Below, piece by piece: positions 7,689 to 15,861 of a DNA stretch of 57,212 bases (position 1 is the stretch's first letter; the number at the start of each line of letters is the position of its first letter). Under the pieces are notes generated by a model. It ran no database searches and was not told the origin of the DNA. It saw only the letters and a list, made by a program, of their open reading frames with translations. The position numbers were made by a program, and so were the translations under genes. Source of the stretch: Candidatus Bipolaricaulota bacterium (GTDB lineage: Bacteria > Bipolaricaulota > Bipolaricaulia > Bipolaricaulales > Bipolaricaulaceae); contig JACIWL010000008.1 of NCBI GenBank assembly GCA_014360995.1, forward strand, positions 1 through 57,212, read 5' to 3'.

Positions 7689-8861
7689 ATGGCAAAGCGT
7701 TTATTAGTTGCGCTCATTTGCTTTGGTGCAGTGGTTTTTGGGCAAAGTCTCAGTGGCAGCTGGTCCACGCGGATCTCCCTCCTTCCACCGCCGGCGGCTC
7801 TCGACTACACCAGGTTTGACCTGCAAGGAAAGCTTTTCGACTGGACGGTGGAAGGGACGGCGGAGTTCTTCGGGACCGATGGTTGGGTTTGGCAGACCAT
7901 ATATGCCAAAGGAGTCCTTGGACCGATCTCCTCGGAGTGGATGCTGCTTTTCGGTCCCTTGGCCCCGGCTTTCCTCTACGCTTACGGAAAGTACACAGTG
8001 CCCATCGGTGGCATTGACGTGGTGCTGCACACGGCCATGGTTGGGCCCAATGGGCCCTACGTGTTCACCGGTGGCCCCTCGGGTGGAGCCGTGCTCGAGC
8101 TCGAACAGAGCCTAAACGGTTTCCCCCTCTCTCTTGAGATAGGCCTCGGTGCCCGCAAACAGGATTTCACCATCCAGTACACGGGCGTTGGGACATATAC
8201 CAAGGTTTTTCCCATTGATCCTTTTCCAGGCGGGCTGGAATTCACCTATCTGAAGCTGGGTTTGAGGTCCCTGCCCCTCTGCTGCGGCATTAGCCTCGAT
8301 TTAGACTTCTCTTTCACCAAAGAGGCTGGGTTTGACACGCTTGTGGTCACGCTGAAAGAAATGCCTCTTTGCTGTGGCATCTCCCTTGACACCGAGGTGG
8401 AGTTCACCACCACGGCCAAAACTGTAAATCTCCGGCCCAAGTGGGCGGGCATCACCGGTTGTTTCACTGTGTACGGGAACGCCCGCCTCTCGAACAACAC
8501 CTGGCAGGGGATCGAACTCTACGGGGTCAAACTCCGCTGCGATCTTGGTGACTGCGCTTATGCGGAATTTCTCACGGCTTTGGACCCGGCCAAAGTGGAG
8601 GAGATCCTCGGGGAGGACATCTTCGCGGGCGCGGAGTTCGAGTACCTGAAGCTCAAGTTCTGTGGCGCCGGCTGCTGCGGGGGAACTTGGACGTTCGAGG
8701 CGGGCCTGTTCTTCCAGCCCTCGGGGAGTCTCTTTGGGCTGAGCCGGGTACTGATGGACTTGGTGATCCCGGTGATGGCCAACCTGGAGGTGAACGCTGG
8801 CCTTGTGGCGCCGGTGGGCGGGCCGGCCGGCCTCAGCGTGGGCTGGACTTTCACCTTCTGA
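7689..8861 (+). CDS. Secreted beta-rich surface protein with CCG motifs (possible outer-membrane protein)
   Basis: The 390-residue product has a clear signal peptide (residues 1-19, ending VVFGQ) and a body of alternating beta-strand-like stretches. Two tandem segments share the phrase LCCGISLD (about residues 196-203 and 227-234), and a Cys motif FCGAGCCGG lies near residue 322. It ends in WTFTF with a terminal Phe, as many outer-membrane barrels do. I do not recognise a named family. The C-terminal 140 residues are clearly related to the protein at 24403, and more loosely to that at 37802. ATG 7689 follows AAGGAGG at 7679. It is the first gene of the operon with the 8873 lipoprotein and the subtilase. 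Role unknown. Confidence 0.72.
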   Translation: MAKRLLVALICFGAVVFGQSLSGSWSTRISLLPPPAALDYTRFDLQGKLFDWTVEGTAEFFGTDGWVWQTIYAKGVLGPISSEWMLLFGPLAPAFLYAYGKYTVPIGGIDVVLHTAMVGPNGPYVFTGGPSGGAVLELEQSLNGFPLSLEIGLGARKQDFTIQYTGVGTYTKVFPIDPFPGGLEFTYLKLGLRSLPLCCGISLDLDFSFTKEAGFDTLVVTLKEMPLCCGISLDTEVEFTTTAKTVNLRPKWAGITGCFTVYGNARLSNNTWQGIELYGVKLRCDLGDCAYAEFLTALDPAKVEEILGEDIFAGAEFEYLKLKFCGAGCCGGTWTFEAGLFFQPSGSLFGLSRVLMDLVIPVMANLEVNAGLVAPVGGPAGLSVGWTFTF

Positions 8862-8872
8862 GGGGGTGACCC

Positions 8873-10363
8873 ATGCCCAAGCGGCTCCTTTTTGTGGGTT
8901 TGATCCTCAGTGCTTTGGCCCTCTCGGGGTGTCTGTTCATCCGCGCCCCCTCCACAGGTGTCATCGAGGGATACGTGACGAACCACCTTTCCGGCGAGCC
9001 GGTGGTGGGAGCAGTGGTGAGGGCTTGGCCCATGGATGGTGAGGCTCCACGGTACACGGTGAGCTCTGACTACTACGGGGCCACGGCGGTGACGAACTCC
9101 GAGGGGTATTACCGGCTGGTGGTGCCGGAGGGTATGTACGTGATGGAGGCGCGCAAGGAGGGCCACGCCACCTCCCGGATCGAAGGGGTGAAGGTGGGAA
9201 GCACCGCGCGCGTGGACATCGTGCAGAAACCCGTATTCAACCCGAACTGGTCCGTGGAACCTCCACGGGTCAGTGTGGAAGGGGTGGAGGAGGGCATGAC
9301 CATTTCTGGCCCCATCACCCTGAAGATTGAGGCTAGGGGCGGTAACGACATTCAGCTCATCTACGCCGCATTTGGGAAGATGCCGGGAGCTTCTTGGCTC
9401 ACCGCTCCGCGTGAGGTCTTCTCTGGCACTTACACCACCGGCACATTCACCCTTGATCCCGCGAAATACGGGGTATCCGGCGCGACTACGGTGGAGGTGG
9501 TGGTGTACGACCAAAACGACAACCGGACCCACCTCATCTTCCGGGTGTTTGTGGAGCCAGCGGCGAACCCGCCCTCCGTGGCATCACCCGGGCTGGTTTC
9601 TGGCGTCCCGTTGGCGCGAGCGGTCACCCTCTCCAAGCAGGTAGCCTTCATGGGGCTTGATCCCCAGGCTGCTCCGCCAGGAGCCAATATCTACGTGGAA
9701 CTGACCTGGAGCCGATCCAATGATGATAATCCTCCGACTTCGGTTATAACTGGCTACCGCATCTATCGCCGGCTTGCTGGCGAAGCGGATTTCAAGCTCA
9801 TCGGCACGGTGGGCGCCACTGGTGCCTCTAGCTATACCTATCGCGACCCCAGCCCTGACCTCAAGGTGGGCGTAGAGGCCACCTACCGCGTCACGGCATA
9901 CAAGGGCGAGGTGGAGTCAGCACCAATCGAAGCTTCCACCACTCCCCTTCCTCCGTGGGATGTGCGGCTTTTGGAGCCCGCGGACGAAGCCATCGGTGTT
10001 TCCCTGACACCCACTTTCCGCTGGCAACCCATTCAGGTGGTGGGAAACGTCCAGCACTATCGGCTGTGGTTGTGGGATGCTAACCACGGTTGGGGTTGGG
10101 CCTTGATTAGTCCTGTACTCCAGAACCAGACTCAGTGCACTTGGGCAGAGCTCCGCGTCTATCCGGGATATCCCACGGCAGGTACACCTTGGGAACGCCT
10201 CCAGCCCAACCGCACCTACGAGTGGTACCTGGACTACGCGGTGGCTTTCGACAGTTATCCGACTTGGACAGCAGCTTCCGTGGCGATAAACGATGGCGCG
10301 ACCGATGCGTTCCCCACCGTGCTCCCCGCGGATATGTTCCAGTTCACCACCGGTGAGCAGTGA
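8873..10363 (+). CDS. Lipoprotein with CarboxypepD_reg-like and fibronectin type III-like domains
   Basis: The 496-residue protein has a lipoprotein signal (lipobox LSGC, Cys at about residue 20). Residues about 30-110 look like a carboxypeptidase regulatory-like Ig fold (GVIEGYVTNHLSGEPVVGA, then NSEGYYRLVVPEGMYVMEA). Residues about 275-360 look like a fibronectin type III domain (VELTWSRSNDD, TGYRIYRRLAGEADF, YRVTAYKGEVESAP). The last 130 residues (PADEAIGVSLTPTFRWQP, RTYEWYLDYAVAF) resemble another surface Ig-like domain. No catalytic motif is seen, so a structural or substrate-binding role is likely. The ATG at 8873 lies 12 bases after the preceding stop, with GGGGTG before it. The next gene encodes a lipoprotein protease. 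Confidence 0.75.
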   Translation: MPKRLLFVGLILSALALSGCLFIRAPSTGVIEGYVTNHLSGEPVVGAVVRAWPMDGEAPRYTVSSDYYGATAVTNSEGYYRLVVPEGMYVMEARKEGHATSRIEGVKVGSTARVDIVQKPVFNPNWSVEPPRVSVEGVEEGMTISGPITLKIEARGGNDIQLIYAAFGKMPGASWLTAPREVFSGTYTTGTFTLDPAKYGVSGATTVEVVVYDQNDNRTHLIFRVFVEPAANPPSVASPGLVSGVPLARAVTLSKQVAFMGLDPQAAPPGANIYVELTWSRSNDDNPPTSVITGYRIYRRLAGEADFKLIGTVGATGASSYTYRDPSPDLKVGVEATYRVTAYKGEVESAPIEASTTPLPPWDVRLLEPADEAIGVSLTPTFRWQPIQVVGNVQHYRLWLWDANHGWGWALISPVLQNQTQCTWAELRVYPGYPTAGTPWERLQPNRTYEWYLDYAVAFDSYPTWTAASVAINDGATDAFPTVLPADMFQFTTGEQ

Positions 10364-10377
10364 GGGAGGTGAAGACC

Positions 10378-12528
10378 ATGACCAAGAAGATCTGGGTGTT
10401 TTTCGCATTCGGAGCTTTGGCCTTGATCCTTGCGGGCTGTGGTACCCTCTTCGGCCCGAAGACGGAAACCCCCCTCGTGCAGCCCATTACCCTCACCCCG
10501 GTGGATCCCCAGACCGCAATCCCGCCGGAGATATTCCCGGCGAGAATCGAGGGTGAGTACGTTGAGGGCCAGATCATCGTGGGCTACCGGGATGAGTCCA
10601 GCCTCTCCCGGGTTTTGACTCTGGTGAACGGCACGATCCGCCACAAGACCTCCTCCATCAACGCTGCCCTGGTGGAGCTTTCGGGGATGAGCGTCCCTGA
10701 GGCGCTGGGTAGGATTGCCTGGGCCGTCCGCCGGGGCGAGCTCCCCGGCCTTCGCTACGCTGAGCCCAACTACTTGCGCGAGCTCATCGAGCCCTTGCCC
10801 TCGACGAACTTGCAGACCCTGGATGTTCTCCCCAAGGTCTACGATCCCTCGGCGGACCTCCGGCCGTATCAGTGGGGATTGGATGTGGTGCGGGCAGAGG
10901 AGGCCTGGCCCTACGCCACCGGTAAAGATGTCATCGTCGCCGTGGTGGATACTGGCGTAGATGGAACCCATCCCGATCTCCAAGGACAAGTTGAGCCCGT
11001 ATGGTACGACGCCTGGAACCTCACATGGGTTAGCGGGGATGACTCCAGCTGGGGGCCGGTTTATAGCACTCGTTACCGGCGCTGGTTTGAAGGATCGCAT
11101 GGCACCCATGTGGCGGGGATCATCGCGGCCAAAAACGATGGAGTGGGCATCACAGGACTGGCACCCGGGGTGAGAATTCTCTCCATCCGGATTTTCTCGC
11201 CCGACGCTGTTCTTGCCACCGGGCACTATTTCGTGGGCGACTATAGAGCTGCCTTAGGGATCATCGAAGCTGTAGACTATGGGGCGCGGGTCCTTAATAA
11301 CTCCTGGGGTGGAAAAGGCTATTCCCAGACGATAAAGGCTGCCATCGACTACGCTCTGGCAAATGGTGCGGTGTTTGTTGCTGCCATGGGCAACTCCTAC
11401 CTCGACGAGGTCAGTTACCCTGCGGGCTATCCCGGTGTGATGGCCGTGGGCGCCACCAATCCGCAGGATAAGAAGGTGGACTTCTCCACTTCCGGCGGGC
11501 ACATCTCCGTGGGCGCTCCTGGCGACCGGGTTCTTTCCTGCGTGCCCCGATGGATGGAGCAGGCGGGCATGGGGACACCGCTTTTGTACGACTACTGGAG
11601 CGGGACGTCCATGGCGACCCCCTTCGTTTCAGCATTGGCAGCTATGGTCCTGGAGCAGCATCCTGATGCCAGCCCGTACCAGGTGCGCCGGCTTATCGAG
11701 CAGAGCGCCGCTGACATAGAGGTGCCCGGATTCGATCGCCGCACTGGCTACGGCCGCATCGACGCCCTGCGGGCTGTGCAGACGAGCACCCTGCCCGAAG
11801 ACGGCGCCAGCCTCACAGTCTACGTGTACACTGCAAGCTCTGGCTTCCCTGTCCCCTACGTGGACATCACCCTGCGCAAGAACGGGATCGACCGGTACTT
11901 CGGTCAGACCGACCACGAGGGCTGGAATAGATTCGGCTTCCCTTATAACCCCGCTACTTATCGCTGGGGTGTAGGCGCCTTTTACGGGATCGAGCCGGGG
12001 ATTTACGAGGTCATCGTGGGCGGCGAGGACATGACCCTCTATTGGGCCCGGGTGGCCAACCGCGTCACCGCCAGAGGCACAGTCACCCTGAGCCCCGGCG
12101 ACAGCAGAACGGTCGAGCTCGAGGTCAACACCACCCTGAAGGTCACCCTGACCTGGACGGAGGCCGTGGATTTGGACCTCGCGGTCTTGGAATACGACCC
12201 AGAGCTTGACGACTATGTTTGGCGCACACCCAAAACCGGGGCAATTTGGGGCGCTTTCTCCGGGGATGCTCAGTTTGGTGGCTCGGAGACTTATACGCTC
12301 AATCCCACGCACTGGGACTACGACATTTACTATCTCGGCATCGTGGCTTACGGTGACTCCACTACCGCCACGGTCAGGGTGGTGCAAAACGGGGTGACCG
12401 AGGACTACGGCCCGTACTCCGTGGTCTCAGGGTACCTCTACCCCTCGTGGACTTGGCCGGACTGGTGGGAGAACGCTACGCATCCGTACTTTGGGGTGAA
12501 TGGGCCGGGCGGGCCGATAGTGTACTGA
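10378..12528 (+). CDS. Subtilisin-like (S8) serine protease lipoprotein
   Basis: The 716-residue protein has a lipobox (LAGC, Cys about 21), a prodomain (about 55-140, EGQIIVGYRDES through YAEPNYL), and an S8 catalytic domain with the triad D191 (AVVDTGVDGTHPD), H241 (SHGTHVAGI) and S411 (GTSMATPF), plus the oxyanion Asn in AAMGNS. The remaining 240 residues form beta-rich domains, including a stretch like a pre-peptidase C-terminal domain (VTLTWTEAVDLDLAVLEYD). It should sit on the cell surface or periplasmic face and cut proteins or peptides for nutrition or maturation. ATG 10378 has GGGAGGTGAAG upstream; an in-frame upstream extension is ignored. A strong terminator follows. Confidence 0.93.
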   Translation: MTKKIWVFFAFGALALILAGCGTLFGPKTETPLVQPITLTPVDPQTAIPPEIFPARIEGEYVEGQIIVGYRDESSLSRVLTLVNGTIRHKTSSINAALVELSGMSVPEALGRIAWAVRRGELPGLRYAEPNYLRELIEPLPSTNLQTLDVLPKVYDPSADLRPYQWGLDVVRAEEAWPYATGKDVIVAVVDTGVDGTHPDLQGQVEPVWYDAWNLTWVSGDDSSWGPVYSTRYRRWFEGSHGTHVAGIIAAKNDGVGITGLAPGVRILSIRIFSPDAVLATGHYFVGDYRAALGIIEAVDYGARVLNNSWGGKGYSQTIKAAIDYALANGAVFVAAMGNSYLDEVSYPAGYPGVMAVGATNPQDKKVDFSTSGGHISVGAPGDRVLSCVPRWMEQAGMGTPLLYDYWSGTSMATPFVSALAAMVLEQHPDASPYQVRRLIEQSAADIEVPGFDRRTGYGRIDALRAVQTSTLPEDGASLTVYVYTASSGFPVPYVDITLRKNGIDRYFGQTDHEGWNRFGFPYNPATYRWGVGAFYGIEPGIYEVIVGGEDMTLYWARVANRVTARGTVTLSPGDSRTVELEVNTTLKVTLTWTEAVDLDLAVLEYDPELDDYVWRTPKTGAIWGAFSGDAQFGGSETYTLNPTHWDYDIYYLGIVAYGDSTTATVRVVQNGVTEDYGPYSVVSGYLYPSWTWPDWWENATHPYFGVNGPGGPIVY

Positions 12529-12550
12529 GCTTTGGCCGTTTCTCAGTTCA

Positions 12551-12581
12551 GGGCCGGGTAAAACCCGGCCCTTTTCTTTTT
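12551..12581 (+). terminator. Rho-independent terminator of the surface protease operon
   Basis: A perfect 8-bp GC stem (GGGCCGGG 12551-12558, CCCGGCCC 12564-12571) with a five-base loop is followed by the T-rich run 12572-12581. It lies 22 bases past the subtilase stop and separates this operon from the gene at 12633. Confidence 0.9.
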
Positions 12582-12632
12582 AAACCCAGGCCAACCGGGC
12601 GGTGTAGACTTTCTTTGAAAGGGGGTGGCGTT

Positions 12633-13586
12633 ATGCGGGTAATTCTGGTCCTCTTGGCTTTGTTCTTTGGCTTTCTGGGCCTGGCGACCCCGTACTCTTG
12701 GCATACCCTGTACCCCGAGCCCAATACCTACGGCTGGAACAACACCCCGGTGACCGTGACCCTCGAGGCCTCGGGAGGCGCGGGTCTTCAGGTGTGCTAT
12801 ATATTGGACAACGCTGGCCAGGTATGCCAAACCCCACCAGTAACCATCACCATCTCTTCGGAGGGAGTCCACACCCTCGAGTACTGGGCCAAAGATGCAA
12901 CTGGTGAAGAGTCGCACCATTTTCTCACGATAAAAATTGATTTTACGCCGCCAAAGATCTCCGTGCGTGTTCCTGAAGAAGACCATAAATATTTTCTGCA
13001 CGAAAAGGTCCAGGTGGATTGGGTCGCATACGATCGCCTTTCCGGTTTGGAGTTCGTGGACGCGGCCGCCCGGCCCGGGGAGAGCTTAAATACGGATTCT
13101 CCCGGCCACCAGACCTTCTGGGTCTTGGCCAGGGATCGGGCGGGGAATACGGCGCGCACAGAAGTCGATTACCGGGTGATCTGCTACATCGAGACGGTTT
13201 TGGAAAGCGGTTTTTATCTGGATCGTCTGCTTCCCAAGGAAGAACAGGTCCTGATGTGGAAATTCCCTCTGAGAGCTAGATACAGCCGCGGGGAGCCCAT
13301 CTTGATCGCCTTCAGGCTCCTTGACTTTTACCGCCAGCCAGGGCCCTGGACGCGGCCCAACCTCCTTCTCACCCAGGTCCGGCCGGATCCTGAGTTCGGG
13401 GAGAGGCACACGATCTGGGATTGGGTGTTCATCCCCTACGATGCCGAGGCTGGGTTCTACCGGCTCTCCTACGACACGACGGGGCGCGAACCCGGGGTGT
13501 ACGAACTTTGGCTGGACTTCGGCGACAGTCAAAGCCAGCGCATCCGCGTGGAAATTCTACCGGAAAGTAAGGAAGAGGGATCCTGA
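12633..13586 (+). CDS. Secreted protein with OmpL47-type Ig-like domains
   Basis: The 317-residue product has a signal peptide (residues 1-18, ending FLGLATP). Residues about 25-105 (NTPVTVTLEASGG, HTLEYWAKDATGEESHH) and 110-190 (PPKISVRVPEEDHKYF, QTFWVLARDRAGNTARTEV) look like two copies of the OmpL47/bacterial Ig-like fold often found in surface proteins. The C-terminal 130 residues are beta-rich with no motif I know. No lipobox and no catalytic site are seen. ATG 12633 follows GGGGGTGG. It sits past the subtilase terminator, so it is transcribed separately or by read-through; shared location suggests a role at the cell surface. Confidence 0.7.
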   Translation: MRVILVLLALFFGFLGLATPYSWHTLYPEPNTYGWNNTPVTVTLEASGGAGLQVCYILDNAGQVCQTPPVTITISSEGVHTLEYWAKDATGEESHHFLTIKIDFTPPKISVRVPEEDHKYFLHEKVQVDWVAYDRLSGLEFVDAAARPGESLNTDSPGHQTFWVLARDRAGNTARTEVDYRVICYIETVLESGFYLDRLLPKEEQVLMWKFPLRARYSRGEPILIAFRLLDFYRQPGPWTRPNLLLTQVRPDPEFGERHTIWDWVFIPYDAEAGFYRLSYDTTGREPGVYELWLDFGDSQSQRIRVEILPESKEEGS

Positions 13587-13605
13587 AAGTTTCGGGGCAT
13601 TAGGC

Positions 13606-13650
13606 CTCCCGGAGCTCCACTAAAATCTCAGCGCGGTGGAGCTCCGGGAG
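13606..13650. repeat. Perfect 15-bp inverted repeat enclosing the -10 box and start codon of yggS
   Basis: CTCCCGGAGCTCCAC (13606-13620) and its exact reverse complement (13636-13650) flank a 15-base centre. The right arm begins with the GTG start codon of yggS and encodes its first five residues; the centre holds TAAAAT (13621-13626), a -10 candidate nine bases before the GTG. Each arm also contains the self-complementary GGAGCTCC. It could be an operator over a leaderless promoter, or, in read-through RNA from 12633, a hairpin that hides the start codon. There is no T-run, so a terminator is unlikely. Confidence 0.8.
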
Positions 13651-14307
13651 ATCGAGCGGAGGTGCCGGGAGATTCTGCGGCGGGTGCCGCCCCAGGTGAC
13701 GGTCCTTGCCGCCGCGAAAGATCGCGCTCCCGCGGAGATTCGCGCTGCCCTGGCCGCGGGAATCAAGCATCTCGGGGAAAACTACGTCCAGGAGGCGGAA
13801 AGGAAAAGGCCCCTCATCCCCGAGAAGGCCACTTGGCACATGATCGGCCGCCTGCAGAAGAACAAGGCCAAACGGGCCCTGGAGGTCTTCGATTGGCTTC
13901 AGACGCTGGACTCCCTGGAGCTTGCTCAGAAGCTCGAGGCCCTCCTCGCCCCAAGGGGGAGGACCCTCCCCGTTCTCGTCCAGGTGAACGTCGGAAGGGA
14001 ACCTCAAAAGGCTGGGGTCCTTCCCGAGGAGCTTCCGACGCTTGTGGAAGAAATCAGAAAGTTTCCCCACCTCCGCCTGAAAGGCCTCATGGCTATCCCT
14101 CCGGCGCCAAAGGATCCCGAGGACTCCCGGCCCTATTTTCGAGCCATGGCCAAGCTCTTCCGGGAAATCAAGGGTGAACTTCCCCCGGAAGAGGCCGAGG
14201 AATTCGACACCCTGTCCATGGGGATGAGCGCGGACTGGGAGGTGGCCGTAGAGGAGGGCGCGACCATGATCCGCTTGGGTACAGCTTTATTTGGCCCCCG
14301 GCTCTGA
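13636..14307 (+). CDS. yggS: PLP homeostasis protein, YggS/PLPBP family
   Basis: The 223-residue TIM-barrel protein binds pyridoxal phosphate and balances vitamin B6 and amino acid pools rather than catalysing a known reaction. The PLP lysine lies in VLAAAKDR (about residue 28), followed by the family phrases GIKHLGENYVQEA, WHMIGRLQKNKAK, LVQVNVGREPQKAG, LKGLMAIPPA and DTLSMGMSADWEVAVEEGATMIRLGTALFG. It begins with GTG at 13636. No ribosome site is seen; instead a TAAAAT box ends nine bases upstream and the start codon is part of a perfect inverted repeat. The gene precedes glmM. Confidence 0.95.
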   Translation: MELREIERRCREILRRVPPQVTVLAAAKDRAPAEIRAALAAGIKHLGENYVQEAERKRPLIPEKATWHMIGRLQKNKAKRALEVFDWLQTLDSLELAQKLEALLAPRGRTLPVLVQVNVGREPQKAGVLPEELPTLVEEIRKFPHLRLKGLMAIPPAPKDPEDSRPYFRAMAKLFREIKGELPPEEAEEFDTLSMGMSADWEVAVEEGATMIRLGTALFGPRL

Positions 14308-14366
14308 TCCCCGCTTTTTGGAGAATCTTTGGTTCCGGTAGAATCAGGCTGTTTCTGGAGGAGAAG

Positions 14367-15701
14367 ATGCCCAAATTTTTTGGTACAGACGGGGTACGGG
14401 GAAAAGCAGGGGAAGAGCTCACCGTGGACCTCGCCCTGGCCTTGGCCCGGGCAGCAGCGCTTACCTTTCGTCCAAAGAAGGTTCTTCTTGCCCGGGACAC
14501 GCGCCTTTCCGGGCCAGCTTTAAGTGCCGCTTGCGCCGCCGGCTTGGCCTCTGGTGGGGCCAACGTTTTCGACGCCGGTGTCCTCCCATCCCCGGCGGTG
14601 TCCCACCTTGTGGCCCGCGAAAAATTTGATTTGGGCCTGGTGATCTCGGCTTCCCACAACCCTCCCGAGGATAACGGCCTCAAGTTTTATAACCCCGTGG
14701 GGTTGAAGCTTTCCGTGGAGGATGAAGAGATGGTGGAAGGAGCCTTAGGCCTTGATCACGTGGGGCCGTCCTTTGGGGCCATTCACGCCTTTTTGGCAGC
14801 ACGGGAAAAGTACCTCGGGCTTTTGCGCTCCTTGGTGAAGGGCCTTGGGCTTTCGGGAACGAAGATCGTTTTGGACTGCGCCTTTGGAGCTACGGCCACC
14901 GTGGCCCCCGAGATCTTCGGAGAAAGCGGGGCTGAACTTTATCTCCTTGGGGCTGAGCCCGACGGGGCGAGGATCAACGCCAGCGGCGCGGCCGCTCCTA
15001 GCCTTCTTTCCCGGACGGTGCGGGAGGTCTCAGCGGATTTGGGGATCGCTTTCGACGGAGACGGCGACCGCGCCCTTTTCGTGGACGCCACGGGCGCCAT
15101 CGTGGAGGGCGACCAGCTCATGGCCGCGTTGGCTCCGTACCTCTTTGCTTGGGGGGAAATCGAAAAGAAAGCGGTGGTATTTACGGTGCTAGCGAACCTC
15201 GGGGCTGAGGCTTACCTTCGGGAGCGGGGCTTTGCGGTCCTGCGCGTTCCCGTGGGCGATCGCTTTGTGGCCTGGGCCATGCGGGAAAACGAGATTGATC
15301 TTGGGGGCGAGCCCTCCGGCCATATCGTCTTCCGCCGCTACACCGCCACCGGCGACGGCATCCTCACCGGACTTCTTGTCCTCTCTTACCTGCGCCAACT
15401 TGGTAAGAGCTTACGGGAGCTAGTTTCCCCGGTCCCCATGTACCCCCAGGTGCGAAAGGACGTGCCCGTAGCTAACCAAGAAGGGATTTTGGCTCAAAAA
15501 GACGTGCAAACGGCCATAGCCGAGGCGGAGCAAATTCTTTCAGGGAAAGGGAGGATCGTCGTGCGACCCTCGGGAACGCAACCCCTTGTGCGCATCATGG
15601 CCGAGGGCCCGGAGGAGAAGATCCTCCGGGAAGCGGTGGAGAGGGTGGCGGAGGCCGTACGCCGTGCCGATCAACTCATCTCCGGCAGCACCGCCGCTTA
15701 G
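14367..15701 (+). CDS. glmM: Phosphoglucosamine mutase
   Basis: The 444-residue enzyme converts glucosamine-6-phosphate to glucosamine-1-phosphate for UDP-GlcNAc, peptidoglycan and surface polymers. It shows the start [12 protein letters not shown], the phosphoserine loop [16 protein letters not shown] (Ser about 100), the metal loop [12 protein letters not shown], the sugar-binding loop [10 protein letters not shown] and the phosphate-binding end [12 protein letters not shown]. Length is normal. ATG 14367 has GGAGGAG six bases upstream. Its 3' end overlaps the 3' end of copA by 26 bases on the other strand. Confidence 0.96.
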   Translation: MPKFFGTDGVRGKAGEELTVDLALALARAAALTFRPKKVLLARDTRLSGPALSAACAAGLASGGANVFDAGVLPSPAVSHLVAREKFDLGLVISASHNPPEDNGLKFYNPVGLKLSVEDEEMVEGALGLDHVGPSFGAIHAFLAAREKYLGLLRSLVKGLGLSGTKIVLDCAFGATATVAPEIFGESGAELYLLGAEPDGARINASGAAAPSLLSRTVREVSADLGIAFDGDGDRALFVDATGAIVEGDQLMAALAPYLFAWGEIEKKAVVFTVLANLGAEAYLRERGFAVLRVPVGDRFVAWAMRENEIDLGGEPSGHIVFRRYTATGDGILTGLLVLSYLRQLGKSLRELVSPVPMYPQVRKDVPVANQEGILAQKDVQTAIAEAEQILSGKGRIVVRPSGTQPLVRIMAEGPEEKILREAVERVAEAVRRADQLISGSTAA

Positions 15702-15861
15702 GTTTTTCCTCCCCTACGTACTTTTCGGGATTGCGCTCGAATTCCGTCTTACAGCCAGGCGCGCAGAAATAGTAGGTCTTCCCCCGGTACTCGGTCTTGG
15801 CTGGTGCAGTCTCCGGGTCCACTTCCATCTTGCACACTGGATCCACCACTTTTTCCGCCAT
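15676..15861 (-). other. Possible internal start giving a free 61-residue YHS protein
   Basis: Inside copA and in the same frame, an ATG at 15861 opens exactly at the YHS domain ([14 protein letters not shown]) and is preceded by AAAAAAGGAGG with five bases spacing, the strongest ribosome site in the gene. The preceding residues ([11 protein letters not shown]) look like linker. A free YHS protein could act as a metal chaperone, much as other copper systems make a short soluble domain. Internal initiation is inferred, not shown; the site may be a relic of a recent gene fusion. Confidence 0.45.

Noticed and set aside
13606-13650. Inverted repeat at yggS as a rho-independent terminator for the 12633 gene
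   Set aside because: The 15-base arms are strong but no T-run follows, and the right arm is coding sequence.
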